Source: Virgibacillus sp. MSP4-1 (lineage in GTDB: Bacteria; Bacillota; Bacilli; Bacillales; Alkalibacillaceae). Taken from it: a DNA stretch of 64,000 bases. A program made the position numbers and the translations under genes. The first letter of the stretch is position 1, and every line of letters starts with the position of its first letter. Below, one piece after another: positions 51,050 through 60,593 of the stretch. The stretch spans positions 2,232,001 through 2,296,000 of the forward strand of contig NZ_CP048021.1 in NCBI RefSeq assembly GCF_010092505.1. The letters are read 5' to 3'. The notes beneath the pieces are model-generated. The model was given only the letters and a program-made list of their open reading frames with translations, did no database searches and was not told the origin of the DNA.

Positions 51050-53911
51050 CTATATTAATTTTTGTTGTTCTTTTACGGCTTTAATAACTTCCTGATATAT
51101 TCTCTGACTGTTATTTTTGTCTATATACTCCAAAATTTGATGCCTTTGGTTGTCTATGTTCTCATTTTCCTTAAAACCATTTAAAATATATTCCTCAATC
51201 TTTTGAATCAGTATATCTTCACTATTTACAATTTCCCCCAAAAACGTTTCATTTGGAGAGCGTAAAATTCCTTTTGAGAAGAACCGTTTGAAATCAAAGT
51301 GATAAAAAAGCACTGGCTTCTTCATAAAATTAAAATCAAAGGAGACACTTGAGTAATCAGTTATCATCAGGTTACTTGACTTTAATAAATCCTGAACCTT
51401 AACCTCCCCTAGTCCCACTAAATGAATATTATCTTGAAGCTTAATATTTGATTCCGCTAGATATTGCTGCATTCGATAGTGTGGGTAAAAATCTAATTTA
51501 ATTTTATACTTATTCAATAAGTCATTTAGTTGAGGGTTCTGTAACAACGATATATACCTTTGAAAGTACTCGGAATTAAAGAAACGTTCTGAAGTATTTA
51601 ACCACTCACGCCAGGTTGGAATTAATAAAATTTTATGTTCTGTTTCTTTATTATGAAGATTATCAAAGCGGGATAATCCAGTTACTTTTACTTCAGATTG
51701 CCGATATCCAAATTCATCAATAACCATTTCTTTTTCAGGAATAGAACTAACGATAAAAAGATGAAAAGGATACTTATAATATTTCTTATGGTATTCCACA
51801 GGTTTTCTTCCAAGTACACCATGCTGCAAAAATACCCTGAGACCTTCGCGGTAATTTTTCATCTCTATTCCTTTAAAAGGTAAAATATAATTAATATCAT
51901 GTGAACACAGAAAAACACTTGCCTGTAGACTCTTTTCCACATGTTCCCTTGTTCCTATATAAAGAATGTTCCCTAAAGACAAAAGGTTCTTAACATCTTT
52001 GGATCCCTTTTCTATTACATAATATGCCTCAATTTCAGGGTGATGAGTTCGCATATACTTAAAAAAATGATACCCTGTATCCTGGGCTGTATCCGGCCTT
52101 TCTCCTATAAGCCATACTTGATTACGGCTAACATCATTATCCTGATTCGCTACTCTAAGTAGATCAAAAACCTCATTCTTTTGTTGAAATGTTTCAATTT
52201 TTACATTCCCATATGGTGTTAGGGTTAAAAATAATTGTGTTGAAAATTCTTTGCCTTTTAAAAATGTTGACGATAAGTAATTATCCTTATAATAATTATA
52301 CTGCTTAAAACCAATTTTCCTTTCTTGGATATACTCCCCATCTTTAATTCGAACATAAAGGTCTAATATATCCTGTGATTTTTGAAATAATGATTTAAGT
52401 GCCATTAAAGGTATACACGTATCAAAATCTAATCCATCCTGGTAAAAAACGAACTCCTCTTCTGTGTCTCGATTCCTAATCACAATACAGAGTTCTTGCT
52501 CTAATAAATCCTGGTTATCTTTTCTCTCTATTTCTGCATGTCCACATATCTTTAAAGTTCCTTCCTTTATTTCAGCAGTGTGGATATCAGTCATTATAGA
52601 AGCTGGTGCCATACGATATGAGAGTCGATTATTTTCTGTAGCATAAAAATAGGCTTGATATAAAACCTCTTTTTCTCTAAATTCCCTTAGAGTATCTTTT
52701 TTTAAAGTAAATTGATCTGATTTAAATCGTACTAAAAGTTTATTACCTTCAACTATATATTTCACGTAAATATCATAAGTCCTATAGTTTAAATCGTACA
52801 GAAAATCCTTATTTACGGTTATTGTAAAGTAATGACTTCCAATACTTTTGGTGATATAAGCTGGAAATCCTTCTTCATCGCCACTATTTCTATCTTTAAA
52901 AATAATCTCTGTTGGGACATCAAAGTGATCAACACTCTGATAAGAACCTTCAATTTTTATGCTGTCTAATTGGCTTTTACGAAGAGTCAGACTATTCAAC
53001 TTAACCGTTTCCGTGTGCTCTTTTATAGAAAACGAAAACTTCTCTGTCTGATAAGGTTTAAAAGCCATGGTACCCTTTAATTCATGAGGAAGATAAGGAA
53101 TTTCACTTTCAAAATTTAAGTCTTCAATTTGTTTAACCCGAAATTCATAATCCTTTGCTTCCTTTTTTAGATAGAAATAAAAATCCAAAATTCTATTCTT
53201 CATTGGGAAATCATAAAACGGAATGACTACTTCCCATTCAGATGAATTTTTCCAATAGACACTGTATAAATTTGTTTTACCAGTATCTCTGTCACGCATC
53301 AAAAATGATATATAATCCACTGTTCCAATTTGAGTTAGTAATTCAGAGTCAATACTTCCGTTAATGCTAAAACTATCTTCTTTCTTTTTAACACATGAAA
53401 CGTTATTTATGAAATACTTAATCGTTTTAGATTTAGTAATATTATATTGCTGAAAATAAAGCACTCCATATTTTTTGAATACCGGAGTATAAATCACTCC
53501 ATTAGAATGGACTTTTTGGGTGTGTAAAACAGGCTTCAAATACGTACTTAAAAATAACTGATAAGTTCTTTTTGAAAACCTACCTTTTTTGACTAATATA
53601 ACATTCCATTCGGATTCTACATCACTTGCTACTGTATTAAGTTTGGAAATATCAAATCCAATATGAAAATACCTGCTATTTTTATTATGAGTGAGTGTGT
53701 CTATGGATACCTTAGATTTGAGACCATCTTTAATGCGAGTAAAAATAAGTTCTGTGTTCTTTTCTGAAAATGAATGATCTTCAAAATTGGTTAATCCCTC
53801 CATGTTCAAGAAAATCTGGTTCCCCACTGCACTAATATTGGTAATGGTACCTTTATTTCGTCTTCTTATTAGTCTTAATATCCTTTTTGACATCCTTTTT
53901 AACATATTCAT
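51050..53911 (-). CDS. TagF-family glycerophosphotransferase with long N-terminal domain
   Basis: 953 residues from ATG 53911, six bases after GAGGT; two codons more if the ATG at 53917 is used. The C-terminal part (about 590-945) is a CDP-glycerol glycerophosphotransferase domain: FLQHGVLGRKPVEYHKK with the base histidine, LLIPTWREWL, DFYPHYRM with the second catalytic histidine, and ITDYSSVSFDFNFMKKPVLFY. The first ~560 residues are beta-rich and not recognised, with a basic start (KRMSKRILRLIRRRNKG) that could bind the membrane. TagF-type enzymes polymerise glycerol phosphate or ribitol phosphate on the lipid-linked primer. Confidence 0.85.
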   Translation of the reverse strand: MNMLKRMSKRILRLIRRRNKGTITNISAVGNQIFLNMEGLTNFEDHSFSEKNTELIFTRIKDGLKSKVSIDTLTHNKNSRYFHIGFDISKLNTVASDVESEWNVILVKKGRFSKRTYQLFLSTYLKPVLHTQKVHSNGVIYTPVFKKYGVLYFQQYNITKSKTIKYFINNVSCVKKKEDSFSINGSIDSELLTQIGTVDYISFLMRDRDTGKTNLYSVYWKNSSEWEVVIPFYDFPMKNRILDFYFYLKKEAKDYEFRVKQIEDLNFESEIPYLPHELKGTMAFKPYQTEKFSFSIKEHTETVKLNSLTLRKSQLDSIKIEGSYQSVDHFDVPTEIIFKDRNSGDEEGFPAYITKSIGSHYFTITVNKDFLYDLNYRTYDIYVKYIVEGNKLLVRFKSDQFTLKKDTLREFREKEVLYQAYFYATENNRLSYRMAPASIMTDIHTAEIKEGTLKICGHAEIERKDNQDLLEQELCIVIRNRDTEEEFVFYQDGLDFDTCIPLMALKSLFQKSQDILDLYVRIKDGEYIQERKIGFKQYNYYKDNYLSSTFLKGKEFSTQLFLTLTPYGNVKIETFQQKNEVFDLLRVANQDNDVSRNQVWLIGERPDTAQDTGYHFFKYMRTHHPEIEAYYVIEKGSKDVKNLLSLGNILYIGTREHVEKSLQASVFLCSHDINYILPFKGIEMKNYREGLRVFLQHGVLGRKPVEYHKKYYKYPFHLFIVSSIPEKEMVIDEFGYRQSEVKVTGLSRFDNLHNKETEHKILLIPTWREWLNTSERFFNSEYFQRYISLLQNPQLNDLLNKYKIKLDFYPHYRMQQYLAESNIKLQDNIHLVGLGEVKVQDLLKSSNLMITDYSSVSFDFNFMKKPVLFYHFDFKRFFSKGILRSPNETFLGEIVNSEDILIQKIEEYILNGFKENENIDNQRHQILEYIDKNNSQRIYQEVIKAVKEQQKLI

Positions 53912-54008
53912 TTTCATACCTCATTTAATCAGTCTTTTGTTGTCTTTTGTTATTTTTTTAATGTATTGCGTTTTAGAAGTGGATTCAGGATAATCATAAG
54001 AATATGCT

Positions 54009-54039
54009 AAGCAGAAAATTCCGTCGTCCTTATTCTGCT
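54009..54039. repeat. Hairpin containing a 16-base sequence shared with the gtaB leader
   Basis: AAGCAGAA / TTCTGCTT arms (54009-54016 with 54032-54039) around GCAGAAAATTCCGTCG, which also occurs at 11375-11390. It adjoins the stop of the fusion gene and may help end it, though the U-run lies on the plus side. Confidence 0.4.
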
Positions 54040-54040
54040 T

Positions 54041-56173
54041 TTAATTTAAAACTTCCTTAACAACTTTTTCTGAGGCTCGATTGTCTTCCCATGTACAGAA
54101 TTTTTTATAAAAGACGTTGTATTTTCCGGCATATTGCTCTTCTATTTTGTTAATATCTTTAATTGCGTCAATCACCTGATCAGTAGTTTTAAGCAGGGGA
54201 CCAGGTACTCCGGATTCTATATCAAAGTATAGACCTCGTATATTATCTCGATAATCATCCAAATCGTAAGTATAAAACAATATAGGTCTCTTGAGATTTG
54301 CATAATCAAAAAAAACAGATGAATAATCGGTAATTAAGAGATCAGATATTATATATAGCTCTGCAATGTCATCGTATGATGACAAGTCATAAGCAAACCC
54401 TTCATAAGGACTTACGTCTAATTGACTGGCCACTACATAATGAAGCCGTAGCACAATCACATATTCATCTGATATAGCTCTCCGCATTTTATCTAAATCA
54501 AGGTCAAGTTCAAACCTATATTTACCTTTTTCATAAAATTGATTATCACGCCATGTTGGAGCATATAAAATCACTTTCTTATCAACTGGAATATTTAGTC
54601 GCTTTTTAATGGCTCTGGCTTTATCCTCTTTATTTTCGTGATAAAGAATATCATTTCTTGGATAACCATATTCTAACATTGTTCCTTTAAACAGGAATGC
54701 TCTTCGAAAAATTTCTGAAGAATAAGGATTAGGCGAAATTAAGTAATCCCATCTGTTAGCTTCATCCGTAAAATTCTTTTTATACCTTCCCGTATCTGTA
54801 CCAGGCATCTGAACTTGTTCAATATCCATTCCCAACTTCTTTAAAGGTGTACCATGCCATGTTTGTAAGTAGACTGTTTCTTTTCTTTTAATTATATGTT
54901 TAGATGCTCTGGTATTTAATATCCAATATTTTGAAATAGCCATATAATAATAATACTTAAGAGAAAACCGTCTAACTTGTTTAGGATTGCCCGGTATCTT
55001 TAGTTTATTATCAGCATATATCCAAATAAACTTATAATCCTCTTTATTATACTGCAGTAAATATTTATAAATTGCTTTAGGATTATCTGAATAATTTTTA
55101 CCTAAAAAACTCTCAAAAATAATGTGATTTTCTTTAATTGGAATTTTCAAGAAGATATTTCTGTATAGAAATAAGATAAAATGTCTCTTACTCTTCATAG
55201 CGTTTTTTAAGTCACGCAAGTTATGATGTAACTTAAAAAATCTTTTAAATAACTTTTCATCTTTTTTATTTATCGCCTTTATCTCTTTTTTGACTATAAA
55301 ATTCTGGTCTTTATAATGTTCAGGATTTACTTTATTCATGGCTTTCGACAACTCATGAAAGACATTATGAAATTGGTTCGTTTCTCTTATAGAGATGAAT
55401 ATATGCTTTCGAAAATAATTCAAGAAATCCTTATCAATCAAACGTTTTACCCTTTTATTGCGTGTGAACATAGAATCAACTGTTGAATACATTCTTAAGT
55501 AATTTATTATTTTTTTATCTGCTCCCATGTCACGAAGCGCAGGGTTTTTCACTAAGTCTTTTCTTTTCCGTTTAAAATACCGACTGTCTTTTAAATGCTT
55601 GATCATATCATGATTCATAAAAAACTTATACATAAAGGAATATTCAGTGTAAAAAGTTGTGTTTTCCAAAAACTTTATATTGTTTTCTTCAACGTATTGT
55701 CTGTCATACAAACCTTTCAGTACTGATCTGTTTACAAATACGTTTTCTATTTTCCTTATCTTCACTGATGTTTCATCAGTGTATTTTAACTTCTCCATAT
55801 CCTCTGAACTTTTAATTGGTAAAGCACTACCAGAAATAATATAGTCTTCTCCAATGTTATCAACTAATAACTTGATGGCATCCTGATGTAGGATATCGTC
55901 ACTATCTACAAAATATAAATAATCCCCCGAGGCATGTTTAATACCAATATTCCTGGAGGCTCCGACACCTCTTCTTACAGCATTTTCAAGAAGAGTAATA
56001 CGTGAGTCTTTTCTTAAAAATTGATTAACAATTTCCTTACTATTATCAGTTGAAGCATCATTTATCATAATGATTTCTAAATGTCTATATGTCTGGTTCA
56101 TAATCGATTCAATACAAGTCTTTAAGTATTCAGCTGTATTATAAATAGGGATAATAACTGATACTTCCTTCAT
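54041..56173 (-). CDS. GT2 glycosyltransferase fused to a TagF-type glycerophosphotransferase
   Basis: 710 residues. Seen: an N-terminal GT2 domain (1-about 230) with VSVIIPIYNTAEYLKTC, MINDASTDNS and YFVDSDDIL (DxD-type site), a basic linker, then from about 345 a TagF domain: ENHIIFESFLGKNYSDNP, YLQTWHGTPLKKLG with the base histidine, ILYAPTWRDNQ, VLRLHYVVA and ITDYSSVFFDYANLKRP. Both halves keep their key residues, so it should be bifunctional: a sugar transfer coupled to polyol-phosphate transfer, as needed for a polymer with sugar in its backbone or a glycosylated primer. GAGGTGG precedes the ATG. Confidence 0.9.
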   Translation of the reverse strand: MKEVSVIIPIYNTAEYLKTCIESIMNQTYRHLEIIMINDASTDNSKEIVNQFLRKDSRITLLENAVRRGVGASRNIGIKHASGDYLYFVDSDDILHQDAIKLLVDNIGEDYIISGSALPIKSSEDMEKLKYTDETSVKIRKIENVFVNRSVLKGLYDRQYVEENNIKFLENTTFYTEYSFMYKFFMNHDMIKHLKDSRYFKRKRKDLVKNPALRDMGADKKIINYLRMYSTVDSMFTRNKRVKRLIDKDFLNYFRKHIFISIRETNQFHNVFHELSKAMNKVNPEHYKDQNFIVKKEIKAINKKDEKLFKRFFKLHHNLRDLKNAMKSKRHFILFLYRNIFLKIPIKENHIIFESFLGKNYSDNPKAIYKYLLQYNKEDYKFIWIYADNKLKIPGNPKQVRRFSLKYYYYMAISKYWILNTRASKHIIKRKETVYLQTWHGTPLKKLGMDIEQVQMPGTDTGRYKKNFTDEANRWDYLISPNPYSSEIFRRAFLFKGTMLEYGYPRNDILYHENKEDKARAIKKRLNIPVDKKVILYAPTWRDNQFYEKGKYRFELDLDLDKMRRAISDEYVIVLRLHYVVASQLDVSPYEGFAYDLSSYDDIAELYIISDLLITDYSSVFFDYANLKRPILFYTYDLDDYRDNIRGLYFDIESGVPGPLLKTTDQVIDAIKDINKIEEQYAGKYNVFYKKFCTWEDNRASEKVVKEVLN

Positions 56174-56316
56174 TATGCCACCTCTAATGTTATTTGTTAT
56201 ATATTGATATATATCATATGTATTTTATCATAAAACACTTTTGTAAATACATTTGTAAATAAATTGTTAATTATACTAAGACGTATGTCTTAGCTTCTTA
56301 ACTATAAACATACAAA

Positions 56317-56358
56317 TACCCTATAAAGGGACTTATATAACATCCACTCTATAGGGTA
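56317..56358 (-). terminator. Possible terminator after the glucosaminidase gene
   Basis: Arms TACCCTATA (56317-56325) and TATAGGGTA (56350-56358) about 30 bases after the stop; loop of 24 bases and weak U-run. Confidence 0.35.
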
Positions 56359-56389
56359 CGTAAATTACAGAATAGCTCTGTACTTCCTC

Positions 56390-59224
56390 TTATCTTTCTT
56401 TAACCCATTTATTATTGTTACTGCTAATCCAGGCCTTTTTACCATTGTAATGAATTTGATACCAGTCATTTTGCTTAACAAGGTTATCTTTACTATTAAG
56501 TACACCAGCTACACTTGTTGTACTTATTTGTCCAAGAGGTTCATTATTTGTATTAGGCTCTGAACGTACATTTAAATATGTTGCGGTGATATCCAGTAAA
56601 TTTAGCAGGTTGATATAGTTGCCATGTAACCAGCCGGTTTTTCCGTCAACATTTGCTTTGTACCATACACCATTGGTACCTAATATTTGTACAACCTTGC
56701 CTGCAGGTAATTCCTTAATGATGTCATGGTTAGTGCTCGGGCCTTCTCTAAACCTTAAATTATCTCCTGTAACTTCACCTTTTACATTGTTTGGATATTT
56801 TATAAAATTAGTAGCCGGTTTGTCTGTTGATTCAGGTTGATCATCATATTCCGGAATTTCAAAAACAAGAATGTAATCATTAATTGTTTTATAGATATCA
56901 CCAATTCTATCTGCCTGGCTGGAAGCCCAAGCTACATGTGTAGCATATTGGTGTGTACCTGGATTATCCGGATTCCATCTCATTTTATAAAGGGTATCCT
57001 GACCTTCATTAATATATCCTTCTGCTACAAACTTAGCTCCTCCTATAATTGCCGCACGTGGTGAAAACCACTCATTTTCAAACGCAGTTTTAGCTCCGCT
57101 CTTTAACGGTGTATCATCATATGCGCCAATACCAAACACGTTATAAACTGTGTGTGCTGCCTTGCTTTTGGTATCAACTACGTTCCCATTATTATCAACA
57201 TAAACACCAGTCGCTAATGTAGATGTACCATTTCCGGTTTCATGTAAAGCATGAGAGATAAGGTAAATTTCATTAACATCGTATTTTCTGGCAGCATCAA
57301 TGAATGATTGTGCTTCTCCAGCTAAAATTCCCGCATTATTTAAAATCTTATTGTTTGTTTCTGTCGCATTTAATCCTGCAGGTTGAGAGAGCACAAGGTA
57401 TTGGTATTTCCCATCAGAATTTAGCGGAAAATTAGATGGATTAGCATAGTATTCTACTAAATCTCTACTAGCATTTATTTGCCCTGCTCCGTCTGCTTTT
57501 GGAGAACTATTCATCTGAATATCTACCATTCTCTCAAATGAATAATTGTAATTTTTCGTTTCGGTTATTAGCTTATCAGTATTTACCGACTCTACAGGAA
57601 TGTAACCTGTTCTTCGGTTTCCTTCTACATAAACAGTAGCTTCATACCAGTGATCGGAAAACGATTTAAAGTATAGAATACTACCCTCACCGTAACTCTT
57701 TAATTTTGGAGAACTTTTTGCAGCTAACGAATAAACTACTGTAGGCTTAGATTCAGCAACACCTTTTAGGCTTTCTTGCTTGTCAAAAACCCTCTCTACA
57801 TGATTGGTGTGTATATAACCGGTCTGTCGTTTTCCATTTACATAAACGGTTGCCTCATACCAACCTGATGTGAAAGTTTCATAGTATAATAGACTTCCGG
57901 CATCATAAGACTTTAATGCTTTAGAATTTGTGGAAGCATTGGCATGAACAACTGTGTTATCTTTAATTCCAATGCCCCTCAAGGACTTTTGATCTTTCAC
58001 CGCATTTTCGACATGGTTTTTATGGATATACCCTGTCTGTGCATTACCGTCTATATATACAGTAGCTTTATACCAGTTTTCAGAGAAGTTTTGATAAATT
58101 AATACAGAACCTTTATCATATGATTTTAATGCCTTGGAATTAGTATCCGCTTCAGAATAAACGGACGTAGGATTGTTTAAACCAATTCCTTTAAAACTTT
58201 TTTGATTTTGGGCTTTAGGTTCTACATGAGATTTATGGATATATCCTGTTTTAGGTTGACCTTTTACATAAACGGTTGCTTCATACCAATTTGATGAAAA
58301 GGTTTGATAATATAACAGGGATCCAATAGAATACGATTTTAATTTACTAGCATTAGTTGATGCTTCGGAATAAACAGCTGTTCTATCTTTTAGTGCTAAT
58401 CCTTTTAAATTCTTCTGATCCTTTACAACGTTATCAACATGTGATTTCTTTATATACCCTGTTTTAGGCTGTCCATTCACGTAAACTGTCGCCTGGTACC
58501 AGTCTGATGAAAAGGTTCGGTAGTATAAAATCGACCCTTGATTATAGGACTTGAGGGCACCAGATTTGGTAGATGCTTCACTGTATACTGATGTTCTGTT
58601 TTTTAGCGCTACACCCTTTAAATCTTTTGGACTATTAGTTGCATTTTCTACGTCATCTTTATTAATATAACCTGTTTTGGGTTGTCCATCCACATAAACC
58701 TTTGCCTGATACCAGTCTGATGAAAAGGTTTGGTAGTATAAAATCGACCCTTGATCATAGGACTTAAGGACACCAGATTTGGTAGATGCTTCACTGTGTA
58801 CTGATGTATTGTTTTTTAGTGCTACACCCTTTAAATCTTTTGGACTATTTGTTGCATTTTCTACGTCATCTTTATTAATATAACCTGTTTTGGGTTGTCC
58901 ATCCACGTAAACCGTTGCTTGATACCAATTATCATTGTGGGATTGATAAACCAAAATAGAACCTTTTGGATAATCTTTTAAAGCGCTACTATTTCTAGTA
59001 GTGTTTGAATACACATTAGTAGTATTTTTTAAAGCAACCCCTTCATAATTAGTAGCTGCACTTACAGTAAACATGTTCAAAAATAGAACAGATACACTAA
59101 CTACAGTAATCAGTAACAAATATAGTATGGTACTTTTTTTCAAGGAAGACCCCAATTGCTTCTCCTCCTGTTGATTTCTGTTACTACTCTTTAGAATTGA
59201 CTTAGTCGTTATCAATATTCTCAT
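56390..59224 (-). CDS. Secreted LytD-like endo-beta-N-acetylglucosaminidase with SH3-like repeats
   Basis: 944 residues. Seen: a basic N-terminus and signal helix (about 30-57, VSAATN cleavage region); seven tandem 71-residue units (60-556) of the same type as in the M14 peptidase at 45151; a glucosaminidase domain (about 560-790) with SHALHETGNGTSTLA, where E662 is the likely catalytic acid, and NVFGIGAYD, RAAIIGGAKFVAEGYI, as in LytD/GH73-like enzymes; and two C-terminal SH3_3 domains (811-874 and 877-941). It cuts glycan strands in the wall. GGGAGGGA precedes the ATG. Units 2 and 3 are almost identical, evidence of recent repeat growth. Confidence 0.92.
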   Translation of the reverse strand: MRILITTKSILKSSNRNQQEEKQLGSSLKKSTILYLLLITVVSVSVLFLNMFTVSAATNYEGVALKNTTNVYSNTTRNSSALKDYPKGSILVYQSHNDNWYQATVYVDGQPKTGYINKDDVENATNSPKDLKGVALKNNTSVHSEASTKSGVLKSYDQGSILYYQTFSSDWYQAKVYVDGQPKTGYINKDDVENATNSPKDLKGVALKNRTSVYSEASTKSGALKSYNQGSILYYRTFSSDWYQATVYVNGQPKTGYIKKSHVDNVVKDQKNLKGLALKDRTAVYSEASTNASKLKSYSIGSLLYYQTFSSNWYEATVYVKGQPKTGYIHKSHVEPKAQNQKSFKGIGLNNPTSVYSEADTNSKALKSYDKGSVLIYQNFSENWYKATVYIDGNAQTGYIHKNHVENAVKDQKSLRGIGIKDNTVVHANASTNSKALKSYDAGSLLYYETFTSGWYEATVYVNGKRQTGYIHTNHVERVFDKQESLKGVAESKPTVVYSLAAKSSPKLKSYGEGSILYFKSFSDHWYEATVYVEGNRRTGYIPVESVNTDKLITETKNYNYSFERMVDIQMNSSPKADGAGQINASRDLVEYYANPSNFPLNSDGKYQYLVLSQPAGLNATETNNKILNNAGILAGEAQSFIDAARKYDVNEIYLISHALHETGNGTSTLATGVYVDNNGNVVDTKSKAAHTVYNVFGIGAYDDTPLKSGAKTAFENEWFSPRAAIIGGAKFVAEGYINEGQDTLYKMRWNPDNPGTHQYATHVAWASSQADRIGDIYKTINDYILVFEIPEYDDQPESTDKPATNFIKYPNNVKGEVTGDNLRFREGPSTNHDIIKELPAGKVVQILGTNGVWYKANVDGKTGWLHGNYINLLNLLDITATYLNVRSEPNTNNEPLGQISTTSVAGVLNSKDNLVKQNDWYQIHYNGKKAWISSNNNKWVKER
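57557..59047 (-). repeat. Seven tandem 213-base repeats coding SH3-like units, two nearly identical
   Basis: In-frame repeats with a 213-base period. The DNA around 58621-58710 and 58834-58923 is almost identical, while outer units are diverged, which shows recent duplication or gene conversion inside the array. Confidence 0.9.
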
Positions 59225-59327
59225 TCCCTCCCTTCCTTAATAACTACATAAGTTATTATCACAATATTTTATGTAAATGTTAAGGGTTTTTTGTAAGATT
59301 TTGCAGAAATTTTTCTTTTATTGTTAT

Positions 59328-59359
59328 ATAAAAAAAAGAGAATTGGAGGACCAATTCTC
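59328..59359 (-). terminator. Rho-independent terminator after the Wzy-like gene
   Basis: Stem GAGAATTGG/CCAATTCTC (59338-59346 with 59351-59359) followed by eight U residues on the minus strand, directly at the stop codon. Confidence 0.9.
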
Positions 59360-59360
59360 C

Positions 59361-60566
59361 CTAAATACTTTTCTGCTTTTTTCTATAACTGCTTTGATTA
59401 AAATAAATTCCTGATGTTATGACCAGCCACTGCATCATACCGATTTCATAATTATTTTGAAATAGAGTAAGTTCAAAATTCTCATAAATTAATATCGCAA
59501 CAAAAAAGGAGATAGATAGATTTGCTGCAAAATTTTTATCTGCACTTATTATTAATAATTTCCATATCAAAAATAGTAAAACCAGGAAAACTGCCAACCC
59601 CAGAACACCCACTTCCAAGGCCATTTGTAAATATTGATTATGTGCTGTAAAAACAGGGTTGGTAAATTGTCTCCCATCAACTTCTACTCCATGGCCAACT
59701 AATGGGGATTCTGTAACATGTGGCCATATTTGCGACCAAACTTTTTGTCTTCCGTTAAACAACGGTTTATCTAATAAATTCAGAGAAATACTATTAAGTG
59801 TATGTCCAATTTTCATATCTGATAATTTAACAAATAGATAAAAAAATACTAAACTAAATGATATAAGGATAAGAAAAAATAGTCGGTAAAATTTTTTAAT
59901 ATACTTTAACAGCAAAGCAGATATAAAAACAAGAAAAATACTTAGAAATATTGATCTTGAGCCAGTAGAATATATTAACAGCAAATTAACCATCAGCGTA
60001 TATATAAAATACACACGTTGGAAACCTACTGTGAATCTTATAGAGAGTATTTGAAAATATAGAAAAGTAAACAATAAAACAGCCAATGCATTAGGGTGTC
60101 TTAATAAGCTACCTTTGAATAAGTGTGTTTGGTAACCTGAAGATACCCAATCTATTAAAATAAGCAAAACCAAGACAGATAAAAAATGCCCAAATTTGGT
60201 CAAACTTTCAGAGTCCCATTTAATGAGTATAAAAGTTAAAATTAAACCGAAATATAGTAGAAGTCTTAATAATTCTTGCATTGAATTATCGTCAATATTA
60301 ATCACATAACTAATTGTTTGAAAAAATGATAAAATAATAAATGTTATCATGATGTTTCTTACTGGACCATTTATCGACAGCCTATTCCACAATACATAAT
60401 AAACCAAAGTTCCACACAATAATGCTAAAGTTATATTTATGCTACTTAATCCAACATTAAATAAAGGATCATATTTAGTTAAGTGTAGAAAATTGAGTAT
60501 TAGCAGGCAAAACAGTACCACCTGCACGACAGGATGTAGTTTTATTGTCTGATTTTGATTTGACAT
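59361..60566 (-). CDS. Wzy/O-antigen ligase-like membrane protein (teichoic region)
   Basis: 401 residues, about 11 helices. Seen: LRHPNALAVLLFTFLYFQ, STGSRSIFLSIFLVF, LFNGRQKVWSQIWPHVTESPLVGHG and TAHNQYLQMALEVGVLGL; the AHNxYLQ and GHG boxes are those of the Wzy_C/O-antigen ligase family. The ATG follows GAGTGGGG. It lies 27 bases behind tagH. This is the third polymerase/ligase gene in the window and the only one linked to an ABC exporter, which normally needs no Wzy; a ligase joining polymer to the wall or a sugar cap is therefore possible. Confidence 0.87.
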   Translation of the reverse strand: MSNQNQTIKLHPVVQVVLFCLLILNFLHLTKYDPLFNVGLSSINITLALLCGTLVYYVLWNRLSINGPVRNIMITFIILSFFQTISYVINIDDNSMQELLRLLLYFGLILTFILIKWDSESLTKFGHFLSVLVLLILIDWVSSGYQTHLFKGSLLRHPNALAVLLFTFLYFQILSIRFTVGFQRVYFIYTLMVNLLLIYSTGSRSIFLSIFLVFISALLLKYIKKFYRLFFLILISFSLVFFYLFVKLSDMKIGHTLNSISLNLLDKPLFNGRQKVWSQIWPHVTESPLVGHGVEVDGRQFTNPVFTAHNQYLQMALEVGVLGLAVFLVLLFLIWKLLIISADKNFAANLSISFFVAILIYENFELTLFQNNYEIGMMQWLVITSGIYFNQSSYRKKQKSI

Positions 60567-60593
60567 GATACCCCACTCCGACTTTTCACAAAA

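Noticed and set aside
57557-59047. Regular repeats that might suggest a CRISPR array
   Set aside because: Period is 213 bases, repeats are in frame within one gene and there are no unique spacers; no cas genes nearby.
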